Part shown: in pieces, positions 9,414-18,916 of the stretch
How the letters are laid out: the number at the start of each line of letters is the position of its first letter
How positions within the stretch are numbered: the first letter of the stretch is position 1
Assembly: GCA_023667055.1 (NCBI GenBank)
Contig: JAMPAV010000011.1
Coordinates: 1-46,302, forward strand
Reading direction: 5' to 3'
DNA: 46,302 nt
DNA from: Muribaculum sp.
GTDB taxonomy: Bacteria > Bacteroidota > Bacteroidia > Bacteroidales > Muribaculaceae
The notes under the pieces: generated by a model
Seen by the model: only the letters and a program-made list of their open reading frames with translations
The model's database searches: none
What the model was told of the DNA's origin: nothing
Program-made: the position numbers and the translations under genes

Positions 9414-9474
9414 GGCCAAGACAAAAAAAATCGGCAGCGACCAGGGATCACTGCCGATTTTTTTTGTCTTGGCC
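9414..9474. terminator. bidirectional terminator, perfect 24-bp arms
   Basis: Arms 9414-9437 and 9451-9474 are perfect reverse complements with a 13-base loop. Each arm contains a run of eight A or T, so both the plus-strand permease and the minus-strand rubrerythrin transcripts end in a GC-containing stem followed by a T-run. Confidence 0.9.
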
Positions 9475-9492
9475 TAAAAGCATAGAGGAGTA

Positions 9493-10035
9493 TTAATAAT
9501 TTTCGGGTTTAAGTTCGAAGTAGGCCTGTGGATGTTTGCAGACAGGGCATTTTTCAGGAGCCTTTTTGCCGAATACAACGTTGCCACATTCGCGGCAAAC
9601 CCAGATACGATCTTCTTCGCGTGAGAATACGATACCCCCCTCAATGTTGCCAATGAGCTTGCGGTAGCGTTCTTCATGGGTTTTCTCAATTTTGCCGACA
9701 CGCTCAAACATATCAGCTATTTCAGTGAACCCCTCTTCTCTCGCTGTCTTTGCGAATTCTGCATACATATCGGTCCACTCGAAGTTTTCGCCCGCTGCGG
9801 CATCCGCCAGATTTATCAAGGTTGCCGGCACATCTCCCCCGTGGAGATACTTAAACCATAATTTTGCATGAGCATGTTCATTCCCGGCAGTTTCATTAAA
9901 GATGGCTGCGATTTGTTCATAACCATCTTTCTTGGCTTTCTTAGCATAAAATGAATATTTGACGCTTGCCTGTGATTCACCGGCAAATGCCGCCATCAGA
10001 CACTGTTCGGTTTTTGAACCTTTTAGATCTTTCAT
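9493..10035 (-). CDS. rbr: rubrerythrin
   Basis: Non-haem di-iron peroxidase, 180 aa, expected to reduce hydrogen peroxide in the cytosol of an anaerobe. The N-terminal ferritin-like four-helix domain (residues about 1-135) has the iron ligands in [21 protein letters not shown] and the later helix [11 protein letters not shown]. The C-terminal rubredoxin domain has two CxxC pairs, VCRECG and KCPVC, which hold one iron. The length is close to the usual 190. It is the last gene of the metal-efflux run, 76 bp after the TolC-like stop, with no clear promoter of its own in that gap, so co-transcription with the efflux genes is plausible but not certain. Confidence 0.96.
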   Translation of the reverse strand: MKDLKGSKTEQCLMAAFAGESQASVKYSFYAKKAKKDGYEQIAAIFNETAGNEHAHAKLWFKYLHGGDVPATLINLADAAAGENFEWTDMYAEFAKTAREEGFTEIADMFERVGKIEKTHEERYRKLIGNIEGGIVFSREEDRIWVCRECGNVVFGKKAPEKCPVCKHPQAYFELKPENY

Positions 10036-10111
10036 AAAGCAATAAATTTAAGTTAAAAGTTTATAGCAAAAGACAAACAACCAAACATGGCAAAAAGTTC
10101 ATTACTTCATG

Positions 10112-11296
10112 TCATTTGCAAAGCATAGACAACTGATTTGTCTTTGCAGCCCTCTGATACTGAAGTTCCATATATTCCAGATGAGCTTCATAAAACCATG
10201 AAAGCTCGCTAAGATAAACTGCAAGTGACAATTCTCCCCCCTTGTAAGCCTTCAACAACAGGTCTGTATAATCTGTAGAGTTAAATACGGCGGCCGGTGC
10301 CTCCATAGCCTTGTCAAGAGCCAGAATTTCATTATAGAGCGATTTTATTCCCGCCTCCAATTTGTCAGTGTCAGCTGTAATCTTATATTCTGCAGCAGCC
10401 CTTGCTGCCTCAGCAGCCTTGACCTTATGCCTTGATGCAAATAAAGGTATTGATATGCCAAGGCTTGCACCATTGAAATGCATGCCATCCTCAAATTCAT
10501 GAGCATATCCCAAAGTAAAACCTGGCAAACGCTCTGCTTTTGCCACCGACACATTCTTATCAGCTACATGATACTCTGACATATCTTTCAAAATATAAGG
10601 ATTTTTTAAGGCTTCCGAAAGATATTTCTCAATTGGCATCAGAGACACATTCTCCCATTTTTTATCAATGCTTTCGAGCAATGACACGCATGTCTGGCCT
10701 CCATTCATAGCCGCCAGTCTTCCTTCAGAAGATACTTTCTCCGCCTCAATTCCTGAAATGACACTCTCCATTCGGCCTCGCTCAATTGCAATCTTACAAA
10801 GATCCAGACGTGATATCTGTCCTCCACGATGAGACCTTTCCGCAATGGCCTGTATGGAATCGGATGTGGCCAAGACATTTTTCATTACGCCAAGTCTCAT
10901 CTCGGCATAAAGATAATTCTCAAGTTCATTTATAATCTCGGAACGCTTGGCACGTATTGCAGCTTCCGCTTCTGCTGCATTGGCATTCCTCATTGCCTCT
11001 CCCATACTGCGCCTTGCTCCATAAGCCCCCGGCCACTCAAGAGCATAACTCACGCCTAACCCCCAACGATTATCCACTCCCGCCGGAGCCACCATGTAGT
11101 CACCATCAATCTCCGGATCGGGAGCATTGGCTATACTCAATGTCTCTGCATCCTTGGATTGCCTGTATAATTCCGTCAGAAGCCTGTCTCCGTTGCGTCC
11201 AAGTATGGCATCTGCAGCTTCATGCAGTGTTATAGCGTATGAAGAGCCACTTGTCACCGCCAGCATCATGGCAAGCGTCACATATTTGAATTTCAT
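10112..11296 (-). CDS. TolC/CzcC-family outer-membrane efflux protein
   Basis: Outer-membrane channel of a tripartite efflux system, 394 aa. The signal peptide is residues 1-21 (MKFKYVTLAMM..., cleavage after SSYA). It has two OEP repeats of long amphipathic helices; the alanine- and glutamate-rich coiled-coil stretches (about 85-200 and 280-394) form the periplasmic tunnel. It follows the RND pump gene by 34 bp and belongs with it. Divergent at sequence level, as is usual for the family, so assignment rests on pattern plus context. Confidence 0.88.
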   Translation of the reverse strand: MKFKYVTLAMMLAVTSGSSYAITLHEAADAILGRNGDRLLTELYRQSKDAETLSIANAPDPEIDGDYMVAPAGVDNRWGLGVSYALEWPGAYGARRSMGEAMRNANAAEAEAAIRAKRSEIINELENYLYAEMRLGVMKNVLATSDSIQAIAERSHRGGQISRLDLCKIAIERGRMESVISGIEAEKVSSEGRLAAMNGGQTCVSLLESIDKKWENVSLMPIEKYLSEALKNPYILKDMSEYHVADKNVSVAKAERLPGFTLGYAHEFEDGMHFNGASLGISIPLFASRHKVKAAEAARAAAEYKITADTDKLEAGIKSLYNEILALDKAMEAPAAVFNSTDYTDLLLKAYKGGELSLAVYLSELSWFYEAHLEYMELQYQRAAKTNQLSMLCK

Positions 11297-11330
11297 GATC
11301 TTATCTATTGTGCTTGATTCGTGTTTTTTG

Positions 11331-14300
11331 CTATGCCTCCAATGTTTTTGAATGGGTGCATATCCATTTATAAAACAACGGTACGATAAAAATGTTAAGA
11401 AGCGTCGAACTTATAAGTCCCCCCAAGATTACAATTGCCATCGGCGACTGAATCTCATTGCCAGATTCGCCACCTCTCAGCGCAATAGGCACAAGAGCCA
11501 AAGCTGATGTCAAAGCTGTCATGACTATTGGCAGCAACCTGTCGGATGACCCTTTCATTATTCGTTCAGTCAATGCCACGCCATCCGACTTAAGACGATT
11601 ATAACGTGACATCAGCAACATACCATTGCGTGTCGAAATTCCCATCAGAGAAATAAATCCTATGATTGCCGGGATATTCATTTCGCCGGTGGTGAATCGC
11701 AATATCAACACTCCTCCTATGAGAGCGAGCGGCATGTTGACCATAATTACGAGAGACTGCGACACATTTCTGAATTCCGAATATATGAGGAAGAAAATCA
11801 CTATGACGGCAATTATGGAAGCTATTGCAAGCATACGTGCGGCTGCCGCTTCATTCTCAAACTGTCCTCCATAAACCACATAATATCCTTCGGGCAACGC
11901 AACGTGACTACCGATATGTGCCTTTATCTCATCCACAGCACCTTTCAGGTCTCTTCCATCCACATTGGCCGAGACAGTCAGCAACCTGTTGACATTCTCA
12001 CGGTTTATTGTATTTGGGCCACAGCCTGTCGTGATATCCGCCACATACGACAATGGTATCATCCCCACATTACTATTGATCATAAGGTCTTCGATGTGCT
12101 CCTTGGTGTCTCGCCTCAGATCCTCCACTTTCACAGTGATATCGTAAGGCACATTGCCTTCAAATACTTGACTAACCACCTCTCCGCCTATCGCCATCCG
12201 GATATATCTGCTAAATTCAGGAATCGTTATGCCATATCTCGCAAGCATTTCCCTTCTCGGGTTAATCTCCAGTTGAGGACGTGATATCTGCTGCTCCACA
12301 TTGATGTCCACGACACCTTCAATTTCCTTCATCTCCTCACCTATTTCCTTTCCTATTTCATACAGTCGGTCGAGGTCATCTCCAAACACCTTTACGGCAA
12401 TCTGAGCCTGTGATCCGCTTAGCATGGCATCTATCCGATGTGAGATAGGCTGGCCTATCTCCACATTGACCCCCGGTATTCGCGAAAGCTTTTCACGCAA
12501 TTCGCGAATCACTTCGCGCTTGCTTCTCCCCTTGTCGAGTACGTAAGGCACCTCTATCTCAGAAGTGTTTACTCCGAGTGCGTGCTCATCAAGCTCTGCC
12601 CGTCCGGTTTTGCGTGCCACATTTTTCACTTCAGGCACTGACAATATGATTCTTTCTGCAGCCATTCCTACGCTATCGCTCTGTTCGAGCGACATGCCGG
12701 GCATCGTGCTGACATTAATTGTGAAACTACCTTCATTAAAGCCCGGAAGAAAACTCCTGCCCAGAGTGAAAAACGCCACGAGCGACACTGCCAACAGGAC
12801 TCCGGTGGAATAAACAATTGGTTTCGGGCCGGCAAGGACCTTGTCAAGTGCTTTGGAATACTTATCTCTGAGTATTTTAGCAGTTTTAGGCTCTTTTCCC
12901 AAGACATTCCTTTCCTTCGCAGTGTCTCCGGCAAGCAGATAACTGCAAAGCACCGGAGTAAGGGTAAGCGCCACAACTGTAGAAGCACCAAGCGCCACGA
13001 TGAAGGCGATTCCTAAAGGCTTCAGCAGCCTGCCTTCGATTCCACTAAGGAAAAACAATGGAAGAAACGAGGCCATTATTATAAGAGTGGAATTTAGAAT
13101 CGGCTTCCTCACCTCTTTTGATGCTTCAAAAACCACCTTTATTATCGGGACACGACATTCCCTCCCCTTAAGTGCATTTTCACGAAGTCTTTTATATACA
13201 TTCTCCACATCCACAATAGCATCATCCACCAGTGAGCCAATTGCGATTGCAATTCCTCCGAGTGTCATGGTATTTATGGTATAACCCATTAAATAAAGGG
13301 CTATCAAGGTCACTATAATCGACAGTGGAATGGCTATCACAGAAATTATCGTGGTGCGCAGATTCATAAGGAAAAAGAACAATACTATAATCACGAAGAG
13401 AGCACCCTCGAGAAGCGACTGTCGCAGATTGCCGACAGATGTGTCGATAAACTGACTCTGATTGAATATTTCCGTGTCAATCTCCAATCCGGATGGCAAA
13501 GAATTGCGCATGTCATCCAATTCTTCAAGAATTCTTTGCGACAATCCGATTGAGCCGGTACCCGGCTGTTTTGTGATTGTCACCAAAACGGCAGGCTTCG
13601 TCTTCACTGTGGCTGTGCCTATTTTCGGAGTCTTTGCTCCTACCCTGATATCTGCAATATCACTTAACTTCACATTTGCACCTGAATCAGTTTTCACCGA
13701 GGCTTTGCCTATTTCCTCAACATCTTCTGTAGATATATTACCTTTTATAAGATATTCATTACCATATTCGTAGGTAGTACCCCCCGACGCGTTGGCATTC
13801 ATATTTTCTGTAGCCTCAGCCACATTTGTCAGCGACACCCCATAATGTCGCATCTTTTCCGGAACAAGTAAAATCTGATACTCAAGTTCATCTCCACCTA
13901 TCACCGAAACCTGACTTACGCCACCTATTGAAAGCAGGCGAGGCTGAATGATTCTGTCGGCCACACTGCGAAGCTCTCCACCATCCAGACTGTCGCTTGT
14001 CAGCCCGATTATCATAATCTCGCCAAGGATGGATGATTGTGGTCCCATAACCGGGCTTCCTACCGATGCAGGCAGCGCACCCTCAATACCCGCAAGCCGT
14101 TCACTTACCGTCTGTCTTGCCCTATATGGGTCAGTATTCCAGTCAAATTCCACCCATACGATAGAAAAGCCTGATGCAGAACTCGACCGAACACGTCTCA
14201 CTCCCGAAGCCCCGTTCACAGCAGTCTCAATCGGATATGACACCATTCTCTCCACCTCCTCCGGAGCCATACCCTTAGCCTCGGTCATAACCGCTACGGT

Positions 14301-14435
14301 AGGCGCATTAAGATCCGGGAAAATATCTATTTCTGTACGTGCTATCACCATCACCCCGGCCACGAGCATAGCAAGGCCGGCCATTAGCACCACAAGACGG
14401 TTGGTCAGCGACCAATGTATAATCTTATTGAGCAT
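11331..14435 (-). CDS. CzcA/CusA-type heavy-metal RND efflux pump
   Basis: Inner-membrane proton-driven RND pump of the heavy-metal efflux subfamily, 1034 aa, full length. The N-terminus MLNKIIHWSLTNRLVVLMAGLAMLVAG is the first membrane helix. TEIDIFPDLNAPTVAVMTEA is a hallmark of the metal group. Membrane helix 4 reads IGSLVDDAIVDVENVYKRLREN, with paired Asp residues in the proton relay. That VDDA...DVEN form differs from the Zn/Co/Ni type (VDGA) and the Cu/Ag type (VDAA). I recall it being grouped with putative divalent-cation pumps, but the metal is not established. Two large periplasmic loops (about 35-340 and 560-865) are intact. Confidence 0.93.
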   Translation of the reverse strand: MLNKIIHWSLTNRLVVLMAGLAMLVAGVMVIARTEIDIFPDLNAPTVAVMTEAKGMAPEEVERMVSYPIETAVNGASGVRRVRSSSASGFSIVWVEFDWNTDPYRARQTVSERLAGIEGALPASVGSPVMGPQSSILGEIMIIGLTSDSLDGGELRSVADRIIQPRLLSIGGVSQVSVIGGDELEYQILLVPEKMRHYGVSLTNVAEATENMNANASGGTTYEYGNEYLIKGNISTEDVEEIGKASVKTDSGANVKLSDIADIRVGAKTPKIGTATVKTKPAVLVTITKQPGTGSIGLSQRILEELDDMRNSLPSGLEIDTEIFNQSQFIDTSVGNLRQSLLEGALFVIIVLFFFLMNLRTTIISVIAIPLSIIVTLIALYLMGYTINTMTLGGIAIAIGSLVDDAIVDVENVYKRLRENALKGRECRVPIIKVVFEASKEVRKPILNSTLIIMASFLPLFFLSGIEGRLLKPLGIAFIVALGASTVVALTLTPVLCSYLLAGDTAKERNVLGKEPKTAKILRDKYSKALDKVLAGPKPIVYSTGVLLAVSLVAFFTLGRSFLPGFNEGSFTINVSTMPGMSLEQSDSVGMAAERIILSVPEVKNVARKTGRAELDEHALGVNTSEIEVPYVLDKGRSKREVIRELREKLSRIPGVNVEIGQPISHRIDAMLSGSQAQIAVKVFGDDLDRLYEIGKEIGEEMKEIEGVVDINVEQQISRPQLEINPRREMLARYGITIPEFSRYIRMAIGGEVVSQVFEGNVPYDITVKVEDLRRDTKEHIEDLMINSNVGMIPLSYVADITTGCGPNTINRENVNRLLTVSANVDGRDLKGAVDEIKAHIGSHVALPEGYYVVYGGQFENEAAAARMLAIASIIAVIVIFFLIYSEFRNVSQSLVIMVNMPLALIGGVLILRFTTGEMNIPAIIGFISLMGISTRNGMLLMSRYNRLKSDGVALTERIMKGSSDRLLPIVMTALTSALALVPIALRGGESGNEIQSPMAIVILGGLISSTLLNIFIVPLFYKWICTHSKTLEA

Positions 14436-14448
14436 CTTATGTCTGTTA

Positions 14449-14469
14449 AAATTTTATGAGATGGAGTCT
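14449..14469. repeat. dispersed 21-bp motif, copy 2
   Basis: Matches 3191-3211 at 20 of 21 bases. Here too the motif runs into a minus-strand stop codon (the adaptor gene stop at 14469-14471). Confidence 0.6.
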
Positions 14470-15635
14470 TAATGATTATGGGTGTGTCCGGGCACTGCCG
14501 TTGCAGAAGTCTCAGCCATTCTCACCACCTGAGCTCCTTTTACCACTACATTCTCACCCGGATTCAGACCCGACAGAATCTCCACGCGCCGGCCATCGGA
14601 AGCACCTGTAGATACAGTATGCTTTTCATACATTCCATCTTCATGCAGAGTATATACACATTTGTTGCTGCTGATTTCCACTATAGCTTCTTTAGGGACG
14701 GATACCACATTTGACCTTTTTCCTGAAATCAAATATACCTCAGCAAACGCTCCGGGGACCACCTCACCATTGTTGTCGAAAGAAAAAAACAATGGAATGT
14801 AGCCATTGTCAGACACGGAAGAACCCTGTGTAGATATCAAGCGGCCATTCAATTCTCCGACATTATAAAACTCCGATGAAGAGGAAGTGCGGAAATTTGC
14901 AGATTCCACTCCGCTTATTTGTCTTATGTATGTTTCCGGCACATCAGCCCTAAGTGTCAGACTTGTGTTTCCACTCACCACGGCTACTCTCTGACCGGTC
15001 TCCACAAACTCTCCAGTCTTTGCAAGCAATTGTGTTATCACTCCCGATTTTGAAGAAATAACTGAGGCGCTTCCCTGCTTTGAACTCCTGAGTGAAGACT
15101 CCGCCTGTTCGAAGTTGGACAAAGCCTCGTTATAGACCTGTGTGCTGACCACTCCTTCCTTATGAAGCGGCGTAAGCCTGTCGAGTTCCCTCTTGGCGGC
15201 ATCACGCACTGCGGCAGCTTGCACAGATGGGTCTCCTCCCTGCACGCCGGAGGACCGTATGCTTCCAATAGCCTCTCCGGCAGAAATCCGCACCCCTTGG
15301 TTTATATTTGGAGAAAGAGTCAGCAAGCCACTTCTCGTGGCAGTCACTACTGCTTCATCCGAAGATTTTGATTCTATACGGCCTGACACTGATATGACTT
15401 CCACAAAATCGGAAGCCTCAATCAATTCAGTTTCCACTCCGAATTCTTTTGCCCTGTGGGAGTCAAATGCTATCATTCCCGCATGGCTATGACTATGTGC
15501 CTCATGTCCTTCTTCTTCTTTTTGATGTTGCGAGGCAACAGGCTCGTGATTGTGGTCGCCACACGCATAAGGCAACATACATGATGTCAAAAGAGCCAAC
15601 GACAGCAATGGCGTTTTGAAATATTGTTTTTTCAT
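14469..15635 (-). CDS. RND efflux periplasmic adaptor (HlyD/CzcB-like) lipoprotein
   Basis: Membrane-fusion protein linking the RND pump to the TolC-like channel, about 388 aa. I place the start at ATG 15635 (MKKQYFKTPLL) because it gives a clean lipoprotein signal with lipobox LTSC; the open frame extends to 15692 without a sensible signal. After the lipid anchor is a histidine-rich stretch (about residues 27-55, containing HNHE and HEAHSHSHAG), and the C-terminus ends GHTHNH; such clusters suggest metal capture for the pump. The lipoyl/barrel-sandwich half motifs and a helical hairpin (about 150-200) follow. First gene of the efflux operon. Confidence 0.9.
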   Translation of the reverse strand: MKKQYFKTPLLSLALLTSCMLPYACGDHNHEPVASQHQKEEEGHEAHSHSHAGMIAFDSHRAKEFGVETELIEASDFVEVISVSGRIESKSSDEAVVTATRSGLLTLSPNINQGVRISAGEAIGSIRSSGVQGGDPSVQAAAVRDAAKRELDRLTPLHKEGVVSTQVYNEALSNFEQAESSLRSSKQGSASVISSKSGVITQLLAKTGEFVETGQRVAVVSGNTSLTLRADVPETYIRQISGVESANFRTSSSSEFYNVGELNGRLISTQGSSVSDNGYIPLFFSFDNNGEVVPGAFAEVYLISGKRSNVVSVPKEAIVEISSNKCVYTLHEDGMYEKHTVSTGASDGRRVEILSGLNPGENVVVKGAQVVRMAETSATAVPGHTHNH

Positions 15636-15656
15636 TACAGAACTCATAATTTTCTG

Positions 15657-15664
15657 CAAAGATA
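15657..15664 (-). promoter_or_regulatory. possible -7 element of the metal-efflux operon
   Basis: Minus-strand TATCTTTG matches TAnnTTTG, 21 bp upstream of the adaptor ATG. No TTG lies at the usual 19-21 base spacing, so the upstream half is weak or activator-dependent. Confidence 0.45.
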
Positions 15665-15670
15665 TGAAAA

Positions 15671-15697
15671 AAAGCCTGCAACCGGGTTGCAAGCTTT
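15671..15697 (-). terminator. terminator after the DUF5723 gene
   Basis: AAGC-TGCAACC type arms with one mismatch form a stem of about 12 bp, followed on the minus strand by a run of seven T. It separates the DUF5723/lipoprotein operon from the efflux operon. Confidence 0.75.
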
Positions 15698-15719
15698 ATT
15701 TGAGAGCATCAGGTATATC

Positions 15720-17081
15720 TTAGAAAGGGAAGTTCATTCCGAAATGAATGTCGAAATTGGAATCAAGAGGAATATGATTCTTGTCCATCTTGAAAGCTGC
15801 ATAATCCATGCCAAGGTTGAAATTAAAACCTTTGTTGCCGAGACTTAACAAAAAACCATAATTGACACCGAAAGTTCCGGCGGCCCCACTTACCGCCACC
15901 GCAACACCCTTGACAGGTTCCACATTGGCCGACAGACGAAACTCCGTGCTTGGTACTATTGTATTGAAGTGTGTAGTATTGAGCAAGCCAAAATGAAGTT
16001 TATCATACATCGGAAATTTGTAATCCGCACCTACTCGAAGAGTTCCCTCAAGTCCGGAATTTACCGACTGAGTGCCCATGTCATTTAGTTCATACAGCCG
16101 GGAAAGGTCATCTACCAGGTCATCCCAACTGTCACCACCATCACCGACACCTATGATATGATTGTCCGTATGGAATTCTTGTTTGCCATTGGTGCTCGCA
16201 AGTTGCACTGAATTATAATTAATCATGCCAAGATCTGTAAGAGCAAGAGAGAACACGAAATCTTTCCACTCATAAGTTGCACCAAGATCAAATGCAAATC
16301 CAAAGCCATTGAAACCAAAACCGATGTCATCACCATCAACTCCACTCACATAGCGATGCCCCGTACGGTCATTCTCTTTAGTCTTATATCTTAGTCCATT
16401 CATGCCGAGTTTCATTTCGGCATCAGCTATAGCGCTCCAATTGTCTTGCTGAAGATCAAGGTGAAGGTTATTGAAATTTGCTTCACAATATGCCACAGGC
16501 ATGAGCATTTTGAAAGAAACACCGGCTCGAAGCCCCGGAATTTGCTTAATGTCGCGTGAATGATTGAGAGCTATTTCGGCATAAGCATTTGCTTTTACGT
16601 GCAAATCATTAATATCATAGTCTTTATTGCTCACTCCCTCCTTCAGAAGAGAAAATATGCTTTTGGGTATGTCGGCAGTAGTGTTCTCCTTTACACTAAT
16701 GGCAATGTTGTTGTATCCACCCATGGCCTTGAATCCTACCTGAAGCAAGTTCACTTTGGAGTCCTGCGAAAGTCTGTTGACATTTTTTAAATTGCCCAAC
16801 ACTTCACTTGCCGGTATATTCGGATTAGTGAACAATACAGTTTTGCCATTATAAGGATACACTATGTCGGTGACATTGAAATTGCCACTTACTCCCACAT
16901 TAAGATTGCCCAGTCCCGGAAATCCAACATAACCAAGCCGGTTGCCCATCGCGGGATTCATCTGCCATCGCATACTGTAGTTTTCAAGAAAGTATCCTGT
17001 CGCTGATTCTTGAGCTGCAGTGGTAGCTACTGAGGCCGATGCAAGGATAATAGATAAAAATTTTTTATTAATGATGTTCAT
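15720..17081 (-). CDS. DUF5723-family outer-membrane beta-barrel protein
   Basis: Predicted secreted outer-membrane protein, 453 aa. The signal peptide is residues 1-23 (IILASASVATTAAQ, cut before QES). The rest alternates hydrophobic and polar residues in strand-length stretches, ends in aromatic FDIHFGMNFPF, and begins with the family-like ENYSMRWQMNPAMG. Function is unknown; relatives resemble PorV/FadL-like barrels in shape. It sits 20 bp after the lipoprotein gene and shares its promoter. A partnership between the two at the outer membrane is inferred from the operon only. Confidence 0.78.
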   Translation of the reverse strand: MNIINKKFLSIILASASVATTAAQESATGYFLENYSMRWQMNPAMGNRLGYVGFPGLGNLNVGVSGNFNVTDIVYPYNGKTVLFTNPNIPASEVLGNLKNVNRLSQDSKVNLLQVGFKAMGGYNNIAISVKENTTADIPKSIFSLLKEGVSNKDYDINDLHVKANAYAEIALNHSRDIKQIPGLRAGVSFKMLMPVAYCEANFNNLHLDLQQDNWSAIADAEMKLGMNGLRYKTKENDRTGHRYVSGVDGDDIGFGFNGFGFAFDLGATYEWKDFVFSLALTDLGMINYNSVQLASTNGKQEFHTDNHIIGVGDGGDSWDDLVDDLSRLYELNDMGTQSVNSGLEGTLRVGADYKFPMYDKLHFGLLNTTHFNTIVPSTEFRLSANVEPVKGVAVAVSGAAGTFGVNYGFLLSLGNKGFNFNLGMDYAAFKMDKNHIPLDSNFDIHFGMNFPF

Positions 17082-17101
17082 TGTCGTACTTTAGCTTTTT
17101 G

Positions 17102-18772
17102 TTAGAAATCGGTTTCATAATAGCCATCCACTGTGATCTTCACATTCTGGAGACTTATCATATTCTCAGGACCGATAGGCTGTGTCGTAGCTTCATCTTG
17201 TCTGACTACAGCACGGAAGAGAATCCCGTCAAAACCATGAATTGGACCATTTATTCCCTCTATATGCAAAGTCACAGGATCATTTGAACCAAAGGGTGGC
17301 ACTTGAAATTTGTTGCTGTCTTCTTTTACAGGAATAATGTTGCCATTTTTATCTATTGGAAAGACACTTAACTGTACGCTTACCGAAAGATCAGTTGCAC
17401 ACATGGCAGTGACATTAATACGCTCTATATTTACCTTGTCGAGATCTTCGCTTGCCCATCCATCTTCAGTGGTTTCATATATGATCAAAGATGGACTTGC
17501 AAATTCAAATGGAGCTGTAAACTCATACTCGCCGGAAGCCCTGTCAAACTCATGTGCCAATGGAAAATCTGACACGATTCCACTAAAAACGGTATTCCCC
17601 AGACCGACGGAGATACTTTTGGGAAGACCTCCGGACTTATCGTTGGTTAGTATGTCAACAAGACCGGGGATTTGGACATATCCATCAAAACCGTCCTTGC
17701 CGATAATGAAGATGTCTCCTTTTGCTTCCGTGACATTTCCTCCGGAAAAGTTTGAAGTTAGATTTATCTGACCATAGCCGTCCACATTGTATTTTCCAAT
17801 CGGATTATTTATTTTTAACCTTATATAAGGATTGGCAATTCGGATTTCTGTTTCAGGGCTATCAAGAAAATCCGGAAGTCCGGACAACGTGATTGGATCA
17901 ATGTTAATGTCGTCCATCTTATAGTCTATCTCACCACTTACACTTGCCACATCAAATCCCGAGACTGAATACTCTGTATGTATTTGAAACACATTCGGAT
18001 TTGAACTACCGTAAGAATCAAAATGAATATTACCCGACACAATGCCAATTTTGTCAGAAATCATCAAGTCATGGTTTTCCAATTTCCCTTTTCCATATAA
18101 ATCCATACCATAGGCCGACATCACATAGGCGGCACCCCCATTGGAATCAAATTTCAAAGTGGAAATATTTAAAACACCGCTTTCAGGATCATAATTTTTA
18201 TCCGTGGTCTGCAATCCGGTTGGTAGTTTCACCGTGACGCCTGATAAATAGGAGTTGCTGCTGTTGGCGAATATACTCTGTGGAATTGAGAAATTCATTT
18301 CAACTTCAATGGCATCGGTTGTCTTGAAGCCAGATAGCTCTACCAAAGCATCATCCACATTCTTCATGCTAATGTCGAAAGTAGAGTTAAGGGATTCGGG
18401 AATAATAATATCAAAACCCTTCAATTCATCATGAGAATCAGGTACACTGATATTTATATCTGAAGGGTTGATTGGTTGTGAAACCACATGTATTGGGGCA
18501 ATGCTGAATTCCTCAGATTTGAAATTTCCATCCCTATGAATTGCATATACACCATTGATCACAGAAATATTCTCATTGTCTTCAAGATTGATCACATCTT
18601 TAATCTTAATTTCTGACAGGTTAATAGGGACGGTAAGATTATTGACTGTGAAGCGAGATGTTGTGTCAATGTCTGTGAGGTCATATTTATCGTCCGTGCA
18701 ACTTGTAATCAGCATACAAGAAGCCACAGGCAGCAAACCTCTAATTAATAGTGATTTGTTGATTTGCTTCAT
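17102..18772 (-). CDS. large Bacteroidetes lipoprotein of unknown function
   Basis: Exported lipoprotein, 556 aa, with lipobox LITSC (Cys about residue 25) followed by TDDKYDLTDID. The mature part consists of repeated beta-rich segments of about 100-130 residues with alternating VTVKLPTG- and NITV-like strands, but no domain that I can name. In Bacteroidetes, many such lipoproteins face outward, yet there is no clear LES signal. First gene of the operon with the DUF5723 barrel. Strong promoter at 18829-18860. Confidence 0.75.
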   Translation of the reverse strand: MKQINKSLLIRGLLPVASCMLITSCTDDKYDLTDIDTTSRFTVNNLTVPINLSEIKIKDVINLEDNENISVINGVYAIHRDGNFKSEEFSIAPIHVVSQPINPSDINISVPDSHDELKGFDIIIPESLNSTFDISMKNVDDALVELSGFKTTDAIEVEMNFSIPQSIFANSSNSYLSGVTVKLPTGLQTTDKNYDPESGVLNISTLKFDSNGGAAYVMSAYGMDLYGKGKLENHDLMISDKIGIVSGNIHFDSYGSSNPNVFQIHTEYSVSGFDVASVSGEIDYKMDDINIDPITLSGLPDFLDSPETEIRIANPYIRLKINNPIGKYNVDGYGQINLTSNFSGGNVTEAKGDIFIIGKDGFDGYVQIPGLVDILTNDKSGGLPKSISVGLGNTVFSGIVSDFPLAHEFDRASGEYEFTAPFEFASPSLIIYETTEDGWASEDLDKVNIERINVTAMCATDLSVSVQLSVFPIDKNGNIIPVKEDSNKFQVPPFGSNDPVTLHIEGINGPIHGFDGILFRAVVRQDEATTQPIGPENMISLQNVKITVDGYYETDF

Positions 18773-18828
18773 AAAATGTATTTTTTATTGTTATTTGTTT
18801 GAATTGAATTTCTTTTCGAAAGAAAGTG

Positions 18829-18860
18829 CAAATTTAATCATTTTTAATCTATTATGCAAA
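18829..18860 (-). promoter_or_regulatory. promoter of the lipoprotein/DUF5723 operon
   Basis: Minus strand: TTTG (18857-18860), 20 bases, TAAATTTG (18829-18836), 56 bp before the ATG. The -33 element lies within a second copy of GCAAATTTA (18856-18864), so the two elements form a direct repeat spaced 28 bp. Confidence 0.75.
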
Positions 18861-18916
18861 TTTAGGTCTTGGCAACTGTTTTTTATGGTTATAGGCCTTT
18901 AAGATTTTTTTCAGCG

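Noticed and set aside
18828..18864. Invertible promoter next to the recombinase
   Set aside because: The GCAAATTTA copies are direct, not inverted, and no longer inverted repeat flanks the promoter.
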